Source: Cryptomeria japonica
Taxonomy: Eukaryota; Streptophyta; Pinopsida; Cupressales; Cupressaceae
Reading direction: 5' to 3'
DNA: 64,000 nucleotides
NCBI RefSeq assembly: GCF_030272615.1
Contig: NC_081407.1
Location: forward strand, 269,006,575 to 269,070,574
Position 1 is the stretch's first letter; each line of letters opens with the position of its first letter. Of this stretch, positions 36,331-47,560 are shown piece after piece. Position numbers and translations under genes: made by a program. The notes under the pieces were generated by a model that searched no databases, was not told the DNA's origin, and was given only the letters and a program-made list of their open reading frames with translations.

Positions 36331-38690
36331 GAGCATATGTCATTGTCTAGTTTCAAGGGTTAAAGCATCTTGTATAAGAACTGGATTTGGTTTTGAGAAC
36401 GCACACCCCATAGAAGACATGTAAAATAAAAAATAATATAGTACAAAGAAGATGTTCAATATGCCCCCTCTTAAGATGTCAAGATAAAGGTATGCTGATG
36501 TCTTAAAAGAAACTAGAAACAAGGATACACACCTTGGAGGCTTGGGAGAGGCCGCGATCACTCCACCCATGGCTGTGCATGCGTCTTGAATCTTATCATG
36601 GGAAGCGAAGTGAAAGAATATCATTTTCTACAAATATTGTTGGGATGCAATCACAGCCAAAAAGCAGATGATACGGTAAAAGCAATACAAGTATAATAAA
36701 TTCATATAAGAGTAACATGATTTTGCATAGATTTCACATATATAACGAATAGTAGTAGCCGATAGCTATAATGCAATGAATCTATAGTACCGAAAGAAAA
36801 TAACATTACGTAAATTCTAGCATACAACAGGTAGGGTAACTAGAATATACATGCAGGTCAATATGGCCGATTCCTCCTCATGTCTGCAATAGTGATATAC
36901 ATAAAGCTCTTTCAGACCCTAATACATTTTGAGATTAATCCTATTAGGTATGATTCTTAACACAAAAGTTCAATATATATATTCAGGTTTGTGTATTTTG
37001 ATGGAATTAGGTACACAGGTGTCTCAGCTTAAACTACCATGTCCAAACAAGGAAAATAGAAATATTTTTAACATTCCTTTAACCTCCCATTCTTCATTCC
37101 AACCTTAAGTGAACTCATTGTACAATAGAAGTTCTTCAATAGATTAAACACAAGTAACCCAAATTCAAGTTTGATGCATGTGAAATATATATATCCAACA
37201 AATGAACTTTTTTTTTTTTTCATTTATGTAATAAACCTCATTAGATGTGATGAAAATTAGTTAACAAGAGGTTTCTCTACAAAACCTTTCAATCCACAAC
37301 ACAATAAAACATTTCCTAAACTACCATGTTCAAACAAATATATACTATTCATGAATTGTAATTTACAATGGGAAGTACTACTTAAGGCTTGCTCTCCTCC
37401 CATCCTTAATGGAATCATGAGACCTCGAAAGTCCTAGCCATACTTCCAAGCAATAAGGCACAGTGCTCACCATGAAAATATATAGTGATAGATTAATAGC
37501 TTATCACATTTACTCATGATACAAAAAACTTCACTAGCATCGCTCTAAACAAACTTCATTGAGGAACATGAACAAGCAATCCACGCCTAAGCTAAGCATG
37601 AGGGGGAAGAAAAAACTTATCTCTATACAAGCTATATTTTGAACTCCATCTCTATAAGAAACATCTCCTTTTCCTTCTTCTCTAACTATCCCTTCTTTCA
37701 CAAGCCAAAATTCTCCATAGGGAGAAGTGGGTAATGCCCTAATCTTCGATTTCCACAAGATATATAGGGATCTCAACTCAATACACTTTCTCCCAATTTT
37801 TTAACTTGTCACAATAAAAAAAGTGGCCTTTTGAAGCATACCATCAAGGCCAAATGATAATACCAAATGTCCTAAAGATCCCCAGCCCTAAGGTATTGAC
37901 CCTAGGGACCTATTTTTACACAAAGAACAATAGAATTAAGTAAACAACACCTTTTAAAAACCCCTACAAAGATCCCTATGAGTTTTGACCTAACCCCAGA
38001 GTTTCCAAATCCTAATCCCCTCTTCCATCATTGATACAGGTGGGATCATCTAGGGTGTAAGAGCAATCTTCAATCACCCAAAAATATTGTTATCTTTTAA
38101 TAGGGCTAAAAATGGCAAGGTTATGCACAATTGGACACAAAAACATGCACAGACCTCCAAAATGGTGGAGTGGAGCCAATGGTTAAGAAAAAACTTCATT
38201 ATCGCTTGTCATTTGTAAGATATTAATTTTTCTCATTTTTCAAAATTTATGAAACAATGTTCAAAATAAAAATTGAGGCAACTAGAGGCTTTGGATGCAC
38301 CCAAAATCAAAGTCGAAAACCAAAATATTCCTTGATGGTCACATTTTTTGGAGTAGCATATTTTCAAGAGACTTCCGATGATATATGATAGTTGAAAATC
38401 CAAAGGTTGGATCTAAAGTTATATGACCCCGAGAAGTTATATTACCAAATTCAAAAATATCTTCTTGAGAAGAGAAATGGATGGTTCGATTTATGGCACC
38501 CAAATGGGAGTGTTACACTTTCTAGAATATTCAAGGGTTGTGGCTTGTAGATGTGATGGGAAAGCCCATGTGCCTATAGTATGTTATTTTTGTGAATGTT
38601 ATAATTTCATTTCATTGAGATAATAAAAATAAAGTGTTTCCTTTCTTGCATTTTCTATTTATATATTTGTTGTTGTTGTGCGTTTGGGTT
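36331..38690. other. Noncoding region upstream of the gypsy primer site
   Basis: On the minus strand near 36462-36473 there is a purine tract AAGAGGGGGCATA resembling a retrotransposon polypurine tract, but no matching LTR boundary could be fixed. On the plus strand the last part (to about 38715) should include the 5' LTR of the gypsy element that starts here, with AATAAAAATAAAG-type polyadenylation words near 38625. Its 5' end is not visible to me. Small minus-strand frames (36340-36624, 37534-37776) have no recognised domain. Confidence 0.4.
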
Positions 38691-38715
38691 TGTAAGGAAT
38701 CACCCTTCATCAAGT

Positions 38716-38726
38716 GGTATCAGAGA
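38716..38726 (+). other. tRNA-iMet primer binding site
   Basis: TGGTATCAGAG, preceded by CCCTTCATCAAG, about 100 bp upstream of gag. Confidence 0.8.
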
Positions 38727-38819
38727 AAAAGTTCTTAAGTGTGTAAATAGATTAGTAAATGTGAGGCAATTTGAACTAGGACTATGGTTGTGAGTCTATG
38801 AGAAAAGTGAGGAAAATTC

Positions 38820-39799
38820 CTCCATGAACGAACCGTGGTGGAAGAAATGCCAGTGTGATAGAAGAGAGTTTTAAAGCCCTCCAAAGATAATTTTGGGCAT
38901 TACAAGAGGGTCTACACAAAGGAGTTAATATTAGGGCAATAGATGAAAGCAAGGATGAATAAGAATAAGAAGGCCAATTCAAGGAAGACCGAGAAATAGC
39001 CAAAGTTCCTAATGAGGCTAGGCTTTTTAGGACCATTTCCAAGATTAGAAAAAGGCCAAAAGATTAATTTTTTACAGTTTTTAGAAATCTTAATCCAAAA
39101 GAGTTGATTGATTAGATCAATGATATGAAAGAATATTGTGAGTATGAAGAAGTGGGTGTTCTTGAAAGGGTCAATTTTGCAAAGATCAAGCTAAAGGACC
39201 ATGCTAGTATTTGGTGGAAAGACGTTCAATTAGAGAGAAATGGAAGAGGAAAAGAGAAAATAACAAGATGAGATCAAATGGTGGACAAATTGAAGAGACA
39301 ATTCATTCCTCCTGATTATGAGCTTGATTTGTTGAAAAAAATGCAAGGATTGAAGAAAGTGAGAAAATATGTCAATATCGAAGAGTTCTTTCGAGTCTTG
39401 ATTAGAACATGACATTATGAGGCCAATAAGGAGAAAGTTGCTCACTACATAAATGGGTCAAAGCCAAGTATTCAAGATGATTTGAGTTTGATAAGAATGT
39501 CTACCACTAAAGATGCATACCAATTTTCTTTGAAAGTAGAAGAGAAGCTAAATAAAATATTTGAGAGAAAACAAAATGGAAGAAGACATGGTTGAAAGAT
39601 TGGAGTGGACAGTCTTATGGAGGTTGAAATGAAGATTAGATGAAGTATGAAGAATCTAGTAGCACTTAGAATTAGAAGGGAAATAATTCCTACCGTCCCA
39701 TGATCAAAATAGTGGAGATCAAAGAGGAAGACAAAGAGAATTGGAAAGAAGAAGTTTTCGTGGAACATGTTTCCAGTGCAGAGAAGAAGGACAGAGAGC
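38820..39799 (+). pseudogene. Ty3/gypsy gag, split at its zinc knuckle
   Basis: Capsid-type gag readable through several TAA/TAG stops. LKDHASIWWKDVQLERNGRG (about 39190-39250), then DQMVDKLKRQFIPPDYELDL, a YINGSKPSIQDDLS stretch, and a closing Arg-rich segment match the retrotrans_gag family. The C-terminal knuckle begins with two Cys (39768-39770, 39777-39779), has Gln where His is usual (39792-39794), and is cut after the Tyr codon at 39803. The last Cys codon lies at 55228-55230, beyond the transposon, in the same frame. Not functional. Confidence 0.85.
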
Positions 39800-39803
39800 C
39801 TAT

Positions 39804-39829
39804 GGGTGGCTACAAGAAGTTGAGTCCCA
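39804..39829 (+). repeat. Left terminal inverted repeat
   Basis: Starts GGGTGGCTAC and ends GAGTCCCA. Positions 1-4, 14-19 and 21-26 match the right end. Confidence 0.82.
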
Positions 39830-40682
39830 CTTTTGGGCAAAAAGTGGAAGTGTTTTCTCTATCTTTCAAATTTTCTGTCGATTGATGTCAAAATTTGATG
39901 CACTTAGAGATTGAATCTTAAAAAACTTCAGTAATAGAAAATGTAGTGCTCAGAGTCTAATTTTCAAATATGTAATTTATTTTAATACCCACATGGTAGA
40001 AATCACTTTTTAGTACGCATGTTTAAAAACCAGTTTTTCAAAATGCTTGTTTCAGGACCATACCACATGTGTACGACCACCTTTTTTTAATGCAAATAAA
40101 TGAATTTTTGCAAATCCTTCTAGGAAATGATACCTAAGACACCAAAAATTGACGAGAATATTTTTTCTTATTTTTTTATTGAATATATTTTTTTTATTAA
40201 TTTTTAACTGACAATAAAGTATATTTTCAAAACATCAGGTGTACGACCACCATAATTTGATGAAAATTTCATATTTTTCGAAGTTTTTTTTTTAATATTC
40301 AAAAGAATTGTATGTAGATCAATGTCACATAATTTATTTTTCTAAAATCCTAAAAACAAAAAAGTTATTAAAGGTTTAGTGAACCTTGGTATTTTAGGTT
40401 TAGGTTTCACTTTTGATTAATAAATAATGAAAAAATATTAAAAATAATCTTATCACTATGAAATTTACATTTCTAAAATCAGGACGCTGAAAAATCTAAT
40501 GGGTTTTCGTTTCGTCAAAAAATTCAATCAGAAAGGCCCTCAAAAAATTAGGCCAAGGTAGAAATCTGATGTCATTTTACCTTAGTCATTTTTTGGAGGT
40601 CCAAGCATAGGCTTGGTGGGACCAAGCCTATCCCGAAGCAAAAAACAATGCTAAGGGTTGTTTCCCACCCCTAATTTTAACA
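39830..40682. other. Left subterminal noncoding region
   Basis: AT-rich. The word GTGTACGACCACC occurs twice (about 40071 and 40240), and GACCATACCACATGTGTACG lies beside the first. No gene. Confidence 0.5.
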
Positions 40683-40815
40683 AATGGGCGCTTGTTTTTT
40701 AAATTAAAAAAACGGGCACCCGTTTCGCTTTGTATCGTTGAAAGCGAAACGGGCACCCAATTATAAAACGGGCACTCGTTTCATTAAATAACGGGCGCCC
40801 GTTTCTGAAAAGATC
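40683..40815. repeat. Subterminal GGGC-A/G-CCCGTTT repeats, left
   Basis: Five related words, ACGGGCACCCGTTT, ACGGGCACCCAATT, ACGGGCACTCGTTT, ACGGGCGCCCGTTT and ATGGGCGCTTGTTT, separated by AT-rich spacers. GAAAGCGAAACGGGC and its complement GTTTCGCTTTG form a stem around 40725-40755. The same words cluster at the right end, so they are likely transposase-binding sites. Confidence 0.7.
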
Positions 40816-40988
40816 AGTTGGGCCAGAATCTGGCCCACAAGCACAAATCCCAATGATTGAATGATTTTTCAATCATTGCCTGACAAGTATGGTCTGCAAA
40901 GAGAATGTTTTGATTAATCATTCTCTTTTTTTGTCTTATTGTCGATTTGGTAAGGAGATCGATTCGAATTCAAAATTTGGTGCAGCCA

Positions 40989-43900
40989 TGGGATCAAATC
41001 AATGCAGGAAGAGGCAAAGGAAGGTTCTGACAACTGAGGAGATTGTAGCAAATAGGGAGAAGGAGGTAATACGTCAATGAGAGAGAAGATCAAGAATGAG
41101 ACAAGGAGCTTCAAGTTCCACAATCGTTTCAGAAGAGGAGAACATCAATGAGACCATAAATGCTAAGGAAGGAAACACAATAGAACCATTTAATTCAGGT
41201 GCATCTTCTAATGTATTATTGGATACATGTATGTCTTCACAGCCCTGTGTTTTTTCTCATGAAGAAATTGGTGATTTAGTAGAAGCGGTTACTTATTAAA
41301 TCAAACACCAATTGAAAATCAAACCCCAAATGAAATTAGAACTCAAGTTGAAACTGAAATTGAAATCCAAATTGAAACCCCAAATGAAACTAGATCTCAA
41401 CTTGAAAGTGAAATTGAAACCGAATTTGAAACTCCAAATGAAATTGAAAATCCACCTCAACTAAAACCAATAATGTGTATGTAAGCATGGAAACACCAAT
41501 TGAAAATGAAACATGCTTGAATGATAATCAAACGAATGAAAATTTTGAAATTAAAAGTGATGTACTAGACAACCTTCCTGGCTTGGTTTCATGGAGACGG
41601 ATTGGGACACATGCAAATAGATTCTTTAGACATTTTGTTTATAATAAGAAATTTGGGTTTCAATGTCAATTAATGGTACAACTAATTAAAATGACTAAAA
41701 TGTGAAAAGTGATGAAGAAGTTAGGCTTTTCTATCAAACCCAAGAAGAAGGATGAGTCTTTAAAACAAGTTGTATCGACTATTGCTAGCGCCTATGATAC
41801 AATCGGAAAGAAAAGTCATTCTAAAGATAAAAATGAGGCACAACAGGCAATAACAACAGCTATAGTAAGCCAAACAACTTCTAATAAAAGAATGATGAGT
41901 AACATAAGTGGATATCTTAATATTCATCGTAAAACTTTGTCAAGAGCTATAAAAAGAAGAGTTAATTTTGAAAGTGATCCGGCAAACAAATTGTGGACTT
42001 TTAGTGATAGACTACCCAGGTCTGATATGAAACTTACTGGTGAAGTTAAAAATTTGATCGAAAAATTCTGGCACGATAATATGAGAGTATCACCTAATGT
42101 TAGAGATGTTCTTAAATTAAGAGTTGGGTCAAAAATTCATGATCCACATCCAAAACAACTATTGGACATGACTCAAACTGAATTCTACAAAAAAAATTTG
42201 GATGATAAGGTTTTGACTATTAGTATTTGTCAAAGGTCTTTTGAAAAGTGTAAACCTTGGTAAGTTCGAATTAACAAGGAAAGAGTCACATGTTGTTGCA
42301 AAACTCATGTTCAATTTCACTACCATTATGATGTATTTCGATATATATGTGTTACCATGCATAGTAATGGAATGTTCCAAGAATGTGGTATAAATATACC
42401 ACCTGAAACTATAAAGGAGTCTATATCAAGTTTGTTTTGCAACCCACCAAATGAGCAAAATTTTCTTTTCAATGCATGTGTTTCTAGTGTATGTGATATA
42501 TGTGGCAATCTTGCATTGTTGGATGAATGTTTGCATGAAAATATTTCAAATGATTTTGGACAACAATTAGTTGATGTTAAAAGATTTAAAACTGTTGTGT
42601 ATCCACTGAAGGATGGAAAGGTTGGAAGACGATGCGATCTAATCACTGAAAAAGTTACTGTTCATGCATTTATGAATGAATTTAAGAGTAACATCGTACC
42701 TAAATATGTTAAACACACTCAAAATGCTAGATGGCTCGATGGTCAGTTTCGAATATGTAAGGATACATTTCCTGTTGGTAGTATACTTTCGGTTGTTGAC
42801 TTTGCAGAGAACTACACGCTTGCACCACAAGATGAGGTCCAATCACAATACTACAATTCAGTGCAAGTATCGATTTTTGTCCATATTGTCTATAGGCATG
42901 CACCAGATAGTATAGAAGAGGATCGCAAAATTTTGAGAGAGTACCATTTCTATATGAGTTATAATAAATTACACTCATTTGAGTTTGTCCAGTATTGCTT
43001 CAAGACCTTTTTTCAGAATTTGAGGGAGAGAGAAATTCAGATGACACAACATCTAATATGGTCTGATAATTGCACAGAGCAATTCAAGAATGCTAGAATT
43101 TTTTATTGGTTGAGTAGGATTCATAAGAAAACTAATATCGAACACATGTGGAGTTTTTTTTTAGGCTCGACATGGGAAAGGAGAACATGATGGTTTCGGT
43201 GCATGTGTTAAGAGAGCCCTTTGCAGAGAGCAACTCAAATTCGAGGAAAAGGCTAAATTTAAAAATGCAAGTGCAATTGTGGATTGGTGTAGTGCAACTT
43301 TATCCATAGGATCAAGTTAGAACTCTATAATTAGATGTTTCTTCTAGCTAGTTAAAGAGGAGAATATCCTTCCAAGATATGATTGTGATATAATTAATGG
43401 GTCACCTAGATGGCATTCATTTAAGAGTTCTAATTCTAACACTTGGACTATATGGACTAGAGAGCTTGCATGTTTTTGTCAATTTTGTGTTGTAGGTGAA
43501 TGGGAAGAATGCGAGAATACGGAATGGGTTGAAGAATGGCAACACAAATCCTTAACACCTAGTGAGACACAATATCAAGATGTTAGAAGAAATGAAGACC
43601 CAAATCATGCATTTGCATCAGAAGATTATGATCGTGTTTCAGACCTCATACAACTTGGTAAATTAATTCAATTTCTTGTTTATAACTTTAAATTATATAT
43701 TTTTATGTATTGTCATATAATTTATGATTGTATTTGAATTATAAATTCTAACAAGTTTTATTTCTACATGTACTTAAATTTGTTTTCTAGGACATGTGTA
43801 TGTTGTTATTGCACCTAAGGATAATGATGAGCAGGTTGAGTATTGGCTAGCTAGATGTGTAGAACCTAAGAAAAAGTTGATATGTGATCAAGTAGATGAT

Positions 43901-44143
43901 GATGGTTTTCAGTATCGAGTTGGGTCTGTTGTGGTAGTTGGCACATGGCTACACAAATACTTAACAAGAAGAAATGGCTTACCAGCTTATGAAGACTACC
44001 AATCAAAAAAGAAGATTATACACTATTCTCATTTGGTGGTGGCAACAAACATCAAATTAGAAAGATACAAAGGTAGACCTGCTAATAAGGTATTGTGGAC
44101 ACTTTTAGTAGAAGAGCATGAGGCAATCATAGACGCATTGTAG
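40989..44143 (+). pseudogene. DDE-type transposase of the DNA transposon
   Basis: Readable as one protein with defects. An N-terminal basic MGSNQCRKRQRK and an acidic Glu/Thr-rich tract (41280-41470) precede PGLVSWRRIGTHANRFFRHF. A helical region with SGYLNIHRKTLSRAIKRRVN looks like a DNA-binding helix-turn-helix. Two CxxC/CDICG motifs follow, then the catalytic core: VVDFAENY (Asp 42798-42800), WSDNCTEQFKN (Asp 43065-43067, 89 codons on) and HGKGEHDGFGA (Glu 43183-43185 or Asp 43189-43191). A C-terminal domain continues past a GT-AG intron at 43658-43790. Breaks: stops at 41078, 41703, 42261 and two near 43318-43355, and a frameshift in a T9 run at 43154-43162. The fold is an RNase H-like integrase core by motif order; family assignment is inference. 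Confidence 0.75.
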
Positions 44144-44149
44144 AAGAGA

Positions 44150-45004
44150 GAGGATGCAGATGATAAATTAGGTTGAATCAAATTTATATGCATGTAAGTT
44201 TGTGTTACTTGTGTGAACTCTTTTATATTTAATCATGATAATTGTTTTTCTTTGTCCCTTTAACATTGTATTTGTCTACATTTGATACAATTTTGGTTTC
44301 ATAAACAACATTGTATTAGTTATCTTCTTCTTAATGTTATTTTATGCACATTGTAATTGTGTTACAATCATTCTAATTTTTTATGATGTATTTATTTTAT
44401 CGTAATCTCTTCATACATTAATTGTAAGTTCTTGATTTTATTATTATTTTAAGAATAGGATGTTATTGTAAATTGGGATAATTATTTTATTGAGTTATAA
44501 ACTGTTGCACTATAAGATGATCAATCACAATGTTAAAATATAAAGTCATAAATAGATCATATATAATCACTAGAGGGCACCAAATCACAAAACAACATCA
44601 CATATATATAATCACTAGAGGGAGCCAAATCACATAACAAGACCTGATATCATAATAGCAATGAAATGACATAATAAAAAGTCCTATATATAATCACATA
44701 ACAATTCCTGATGACATAATAACAAGTCTTGAAAAAATAATAATAAGGAAATGACATTAAAACAAGTCCAAATAACATAATAACAAAACAACATCACATA
44801 TATAATCACTAGAGTGCGCCAAATCACATAACATGACCTGATATCATAATAGCAACGAAATGACATAATAAAAAGTCCTATATATAATCACATAACAACA
44901 AGTCCTATATATAATCACATAATAACAAGTCTCGGGATAACATAACAAGTGTCATCATAAAAAGTCCATAATACGATAACATGACATGATCTAAAATATA
45001 TAAT
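44150..45004. repeat. Intergenic tail-to-tail region with ~230-bp tandem repeat
   Basis: From about 44525 to 44985 a unit with ATCACTAGAG, CCAAATCACATAACA, GACCTGATATCATAATAGCAA and AAAAAGTCCTATATATAATC occurs twice (44570 and 44795), plus partial units. It lies between the 3' ends of the two convergent genes. No coding content. Confidence 0.6.
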
Positions 45005-46246
45005 CTAAGAACTTGCGTGCATCTCATCTGCAGTCCTCTTCACTCCACATGAAGGTGTCTGAGATGAATCATCTTGTTGCACGTGGTCCTGAGATGCACC
45101 ATCCTGTGTGTGTGCAGGCAGTATCAGTGTCTCCACCCTCCTAAAAGATTTTACATGAGAAGAAGATTTAACATGAGAAGAAGTTACTTGCATAATTCAC
45201 TTATAAAGTAATTAAATACTAAAAATTTAAAATAAATTACCATAAGACTGTGCTCTACAATGCCCTCACTGGTACATGGAGGTCCACTATCATGAACAAG
45301 AAAAGTGGTTGTAGTCAAGTCCTGCAAAAAAAACATTGTACATCAATTTTGATAATCCCTATAAAATCCAAGTACACAGTATAAACAAATTAGAAATTAT
45401 TTTTCTAATCATCACCGCAAATGACAATGTCGACAGTTGCATCTGGCTCAATCCCATAGCCATACCAATACTGGTAGTGGTATCGACCTGAAAAACATAT
45501 ATAAAGAATTAATCAAACTTGTATATATACATAAATTATAAAGTATATATATAGACTACAAGTTTATCGCATAAAATCATACATGTGATGCAAGCAAAGT
45601 AACTGATGGGTGAAGGCGTACATGTGATGCACCATCAAACAATCCAAAAGCCTAAAATTGCAAAAAATAACGAACATGAATCAAAGTTGTACATAAATTA
45701 GTAAGCATATAAACACTTCAAATTAATGGACAAAAAACATACTAGTGGTATATGAGGCTGAGCCTCAGCGGTCCACGGGTCACGTGAAGAACTACCCACC
45801 TCGGTGCTACATGAAGCACCCTACAAAATTGAAAAAAACATATCATACACATCGTTACATTAAAAAATTTATTGTTTATTTTAAATTTACATATCAATAC
45901 AATGTATCTAGATGAAAGTGCATATCGTAAATGGGGCACCAACATCTCTAGGTATCGAGGTAACATGATGTCGGTTCGTCAATGATGTGGTATGATCCAT
46001 CCTCTGTTCAGAAAAAATTGACTCATGTTATGGTTCATATGTGTATATATAAGGAATTTAATATTGCACTGTAAATTATATAAATAAATTTGTACCTCTA
46101 TAGGCTAATCATCGTCTTCCCACAGGAGATCAACATATGAAGAGACAATATCAACATGTGTAGCTTCCTCGACATCATCGTAACCACCATGGGCAGCATC
46201 AGCATCATCAAAATCACCATCTCCTCCAGGGGCAACCTCACTCTAT
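45005..46246 (-). pseudogene. Second transposon gene, 3' exons
   Basis: Several short exons with plausible GT-AG borders can be read on the minus strand. They encode an acidic stretch GGDGDFDDADAAHGGYDDVE (about 46150-46235), MDHTTSLTNRHHVTSIPRDV (about 45960-46000), GASCSTEVGSSSRDPWTAEA (about 45775-45835), RYHYQYWYGYGIEPDATVDI (about 45425-45485), TTTTFLVHDSGPPCTSEGIV (about 45250-45325), and a last exon ending GVKRTADEMHASS at 45005. A TAG interrupts the acidic exon and another follows EDDD, so the copy is damaged. No known domain is recognised; the basic-acidic C-terminus could be nuclear. The 5' half lies at 51020-51854, beyond the nested insertion. Confidence 0.55.
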
Positions 46247-46559
46247 GGACCTGTTATCATTATTTAAGAAATGGGTTTTCTTTTCCCATGATTGGCTAAG
46301 TTTTTGAAATTTTGAGTCAGGTATGCTATTAATTGCTTCAAATCTGTTTTAGGTCTTTAAGGGTTAAGGGTTTTTAGTTTTTAATCGCTCAAATGTCTGA
46401 TCAAAACCCTCTGGCTTCTATTCCTACGTTACTTTATTCACTTAAGTAATGGGTCTTGGGGTCGTAGGAAATGTCCCCCCTTGTTATTTGCCTAGGTGGT
46501 CGTTAAATAATTGTAAAAATCTACGCCTTATGCCTTTTTCCTTCTAATGTTGTCGGGTC

Positions 46560-47560
46560 CAGTAAGTGTCGCGCAACTTTCCGATGAATCTACGACTTTC
46601 GCTATTTCGTTAGGCGAAGTTGCGGGTGTGTTAAGCTCTGCGAAATAGCGAAAGGAAAAAGCATGTTCTACTATGTGCATTGGATCTAGTTTAACGAGAC
46701 TCCATCTTGCTTTGAATCTAACGGCTGGCATTGGTTCGCAACCAAAATGAGAGAGTAAATTACCTTTCACGAAATGGTGAAAAGGTTTGGCGGGACCCAG
46801 CGGTGAAGACTTCCCACGGCTAAAAGACGATCAAGTTTAAAAGAAATTGACGGCTCGCGTTGTTTCACGGCTGAGAGATGCTCACATGTTATGCTCTGCG
46901 AAATAGCGAAAGGTTTTTGGGCTTGGGCAAAAGAGGTTCATAAGAAGCATAACAGATGTGTAGGTCCTCAAGATCTAACGGCTAGCGCAGTTTAGCAGGA
47001 GAAAGATGCTCGAAAGATAGCTTTTGCGAAATAGCAAAATGACATGGCGTTCCAAGTAAGCAGTCCAGCTGGTTGAGATGGCAAGTAAGACAATGACATG
47101 TGGTCGAAAATTAAAGTGGTCAGCGAATTGGATTTAAGGACTAACGGGTGCGTCCAAGAAGATGAGTCATCCTGCGGGATAAGAAGTGACCTGGTAGATA
47201 CAGGTGGCAAGGATGAGGTGGATCCCGCTGATTTCTTTCAGCGAATAAAAGGTTGACATGTCAGTTCGAGAATGACTAGACACCGGGTGGGTAAAGCTGA
47301 GTCAAATGACCCACGTCTGCTGGATTCAAGTAGGTTGTTAAGCATCAAGCAAGTTTGATATGATCTAACGGTTCGCGTGAGTTTGTAAAGGTAAGATGCT
47401 AGTGTTTTAAGGTCTGCGAAATGGCGAAAGAGCTAGTGGGCCCGAAGAACAGATAAAGCATAAAGGTAAAAGAGGATCAACTCTGTTTTGATCCAAGGGT
47501 TCTCGTTGCTTCGTGGCTGCAAATCAACCAAGGATTAAGGCCTGCGAAATGGCGAAAGAG
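46560..47560 (+). repeat. Diverged tandem repeat with CTGCGAAATAGCGAAAG core
   Basis: CTGCGAAATAGCGAAAG or CTGCGAAATGGCGAAAG occurs near 46638, 46892, 47412 and 47549, with diverged forms near 46765 and 47018 and an inverted form near 46588. Each is usually preceded by TCTAACGGCTCGCG-like and AGATGCT words, giving units of about 120-150 bp where adjacent. The unit spans more than the core, so this is a real tandem array. It lies between the left end and the reading frame, as a leader would. Confidence 0.65.

Larger units (their letters stand above)
38716..39803 (+). mobile_element. Ty3/gypsy element, left part (primer site and gag)
   Basis: Starts with a tRNA-iMet primer site and continues into gag until the CTAT target site of the DNA transposon at 39800-39803. 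The protease and reverse transcriptase of the same element resume at 55221. The gag type, primer and DGG-type protease point to a chromovirus-like plant lineage (inference). It is decayed by many stops. Confidence 0.8.

Noticed and set aside
36340-36624. 94-codon minus-strand frame (MIFFHFASHDKIQDACTAMG...)
   Set aside because: The first 30 residues look protein-like but nothing supports a start, splice sites or a family; the rest is low complexity.
46787-46805. TGGCGGGACCCAGCGG as a primer binding site of the 46252 insertion
   Set aside because: It is not preceded by a CA LTR end, and 46252-46786 is not repeated at the right end of the element.
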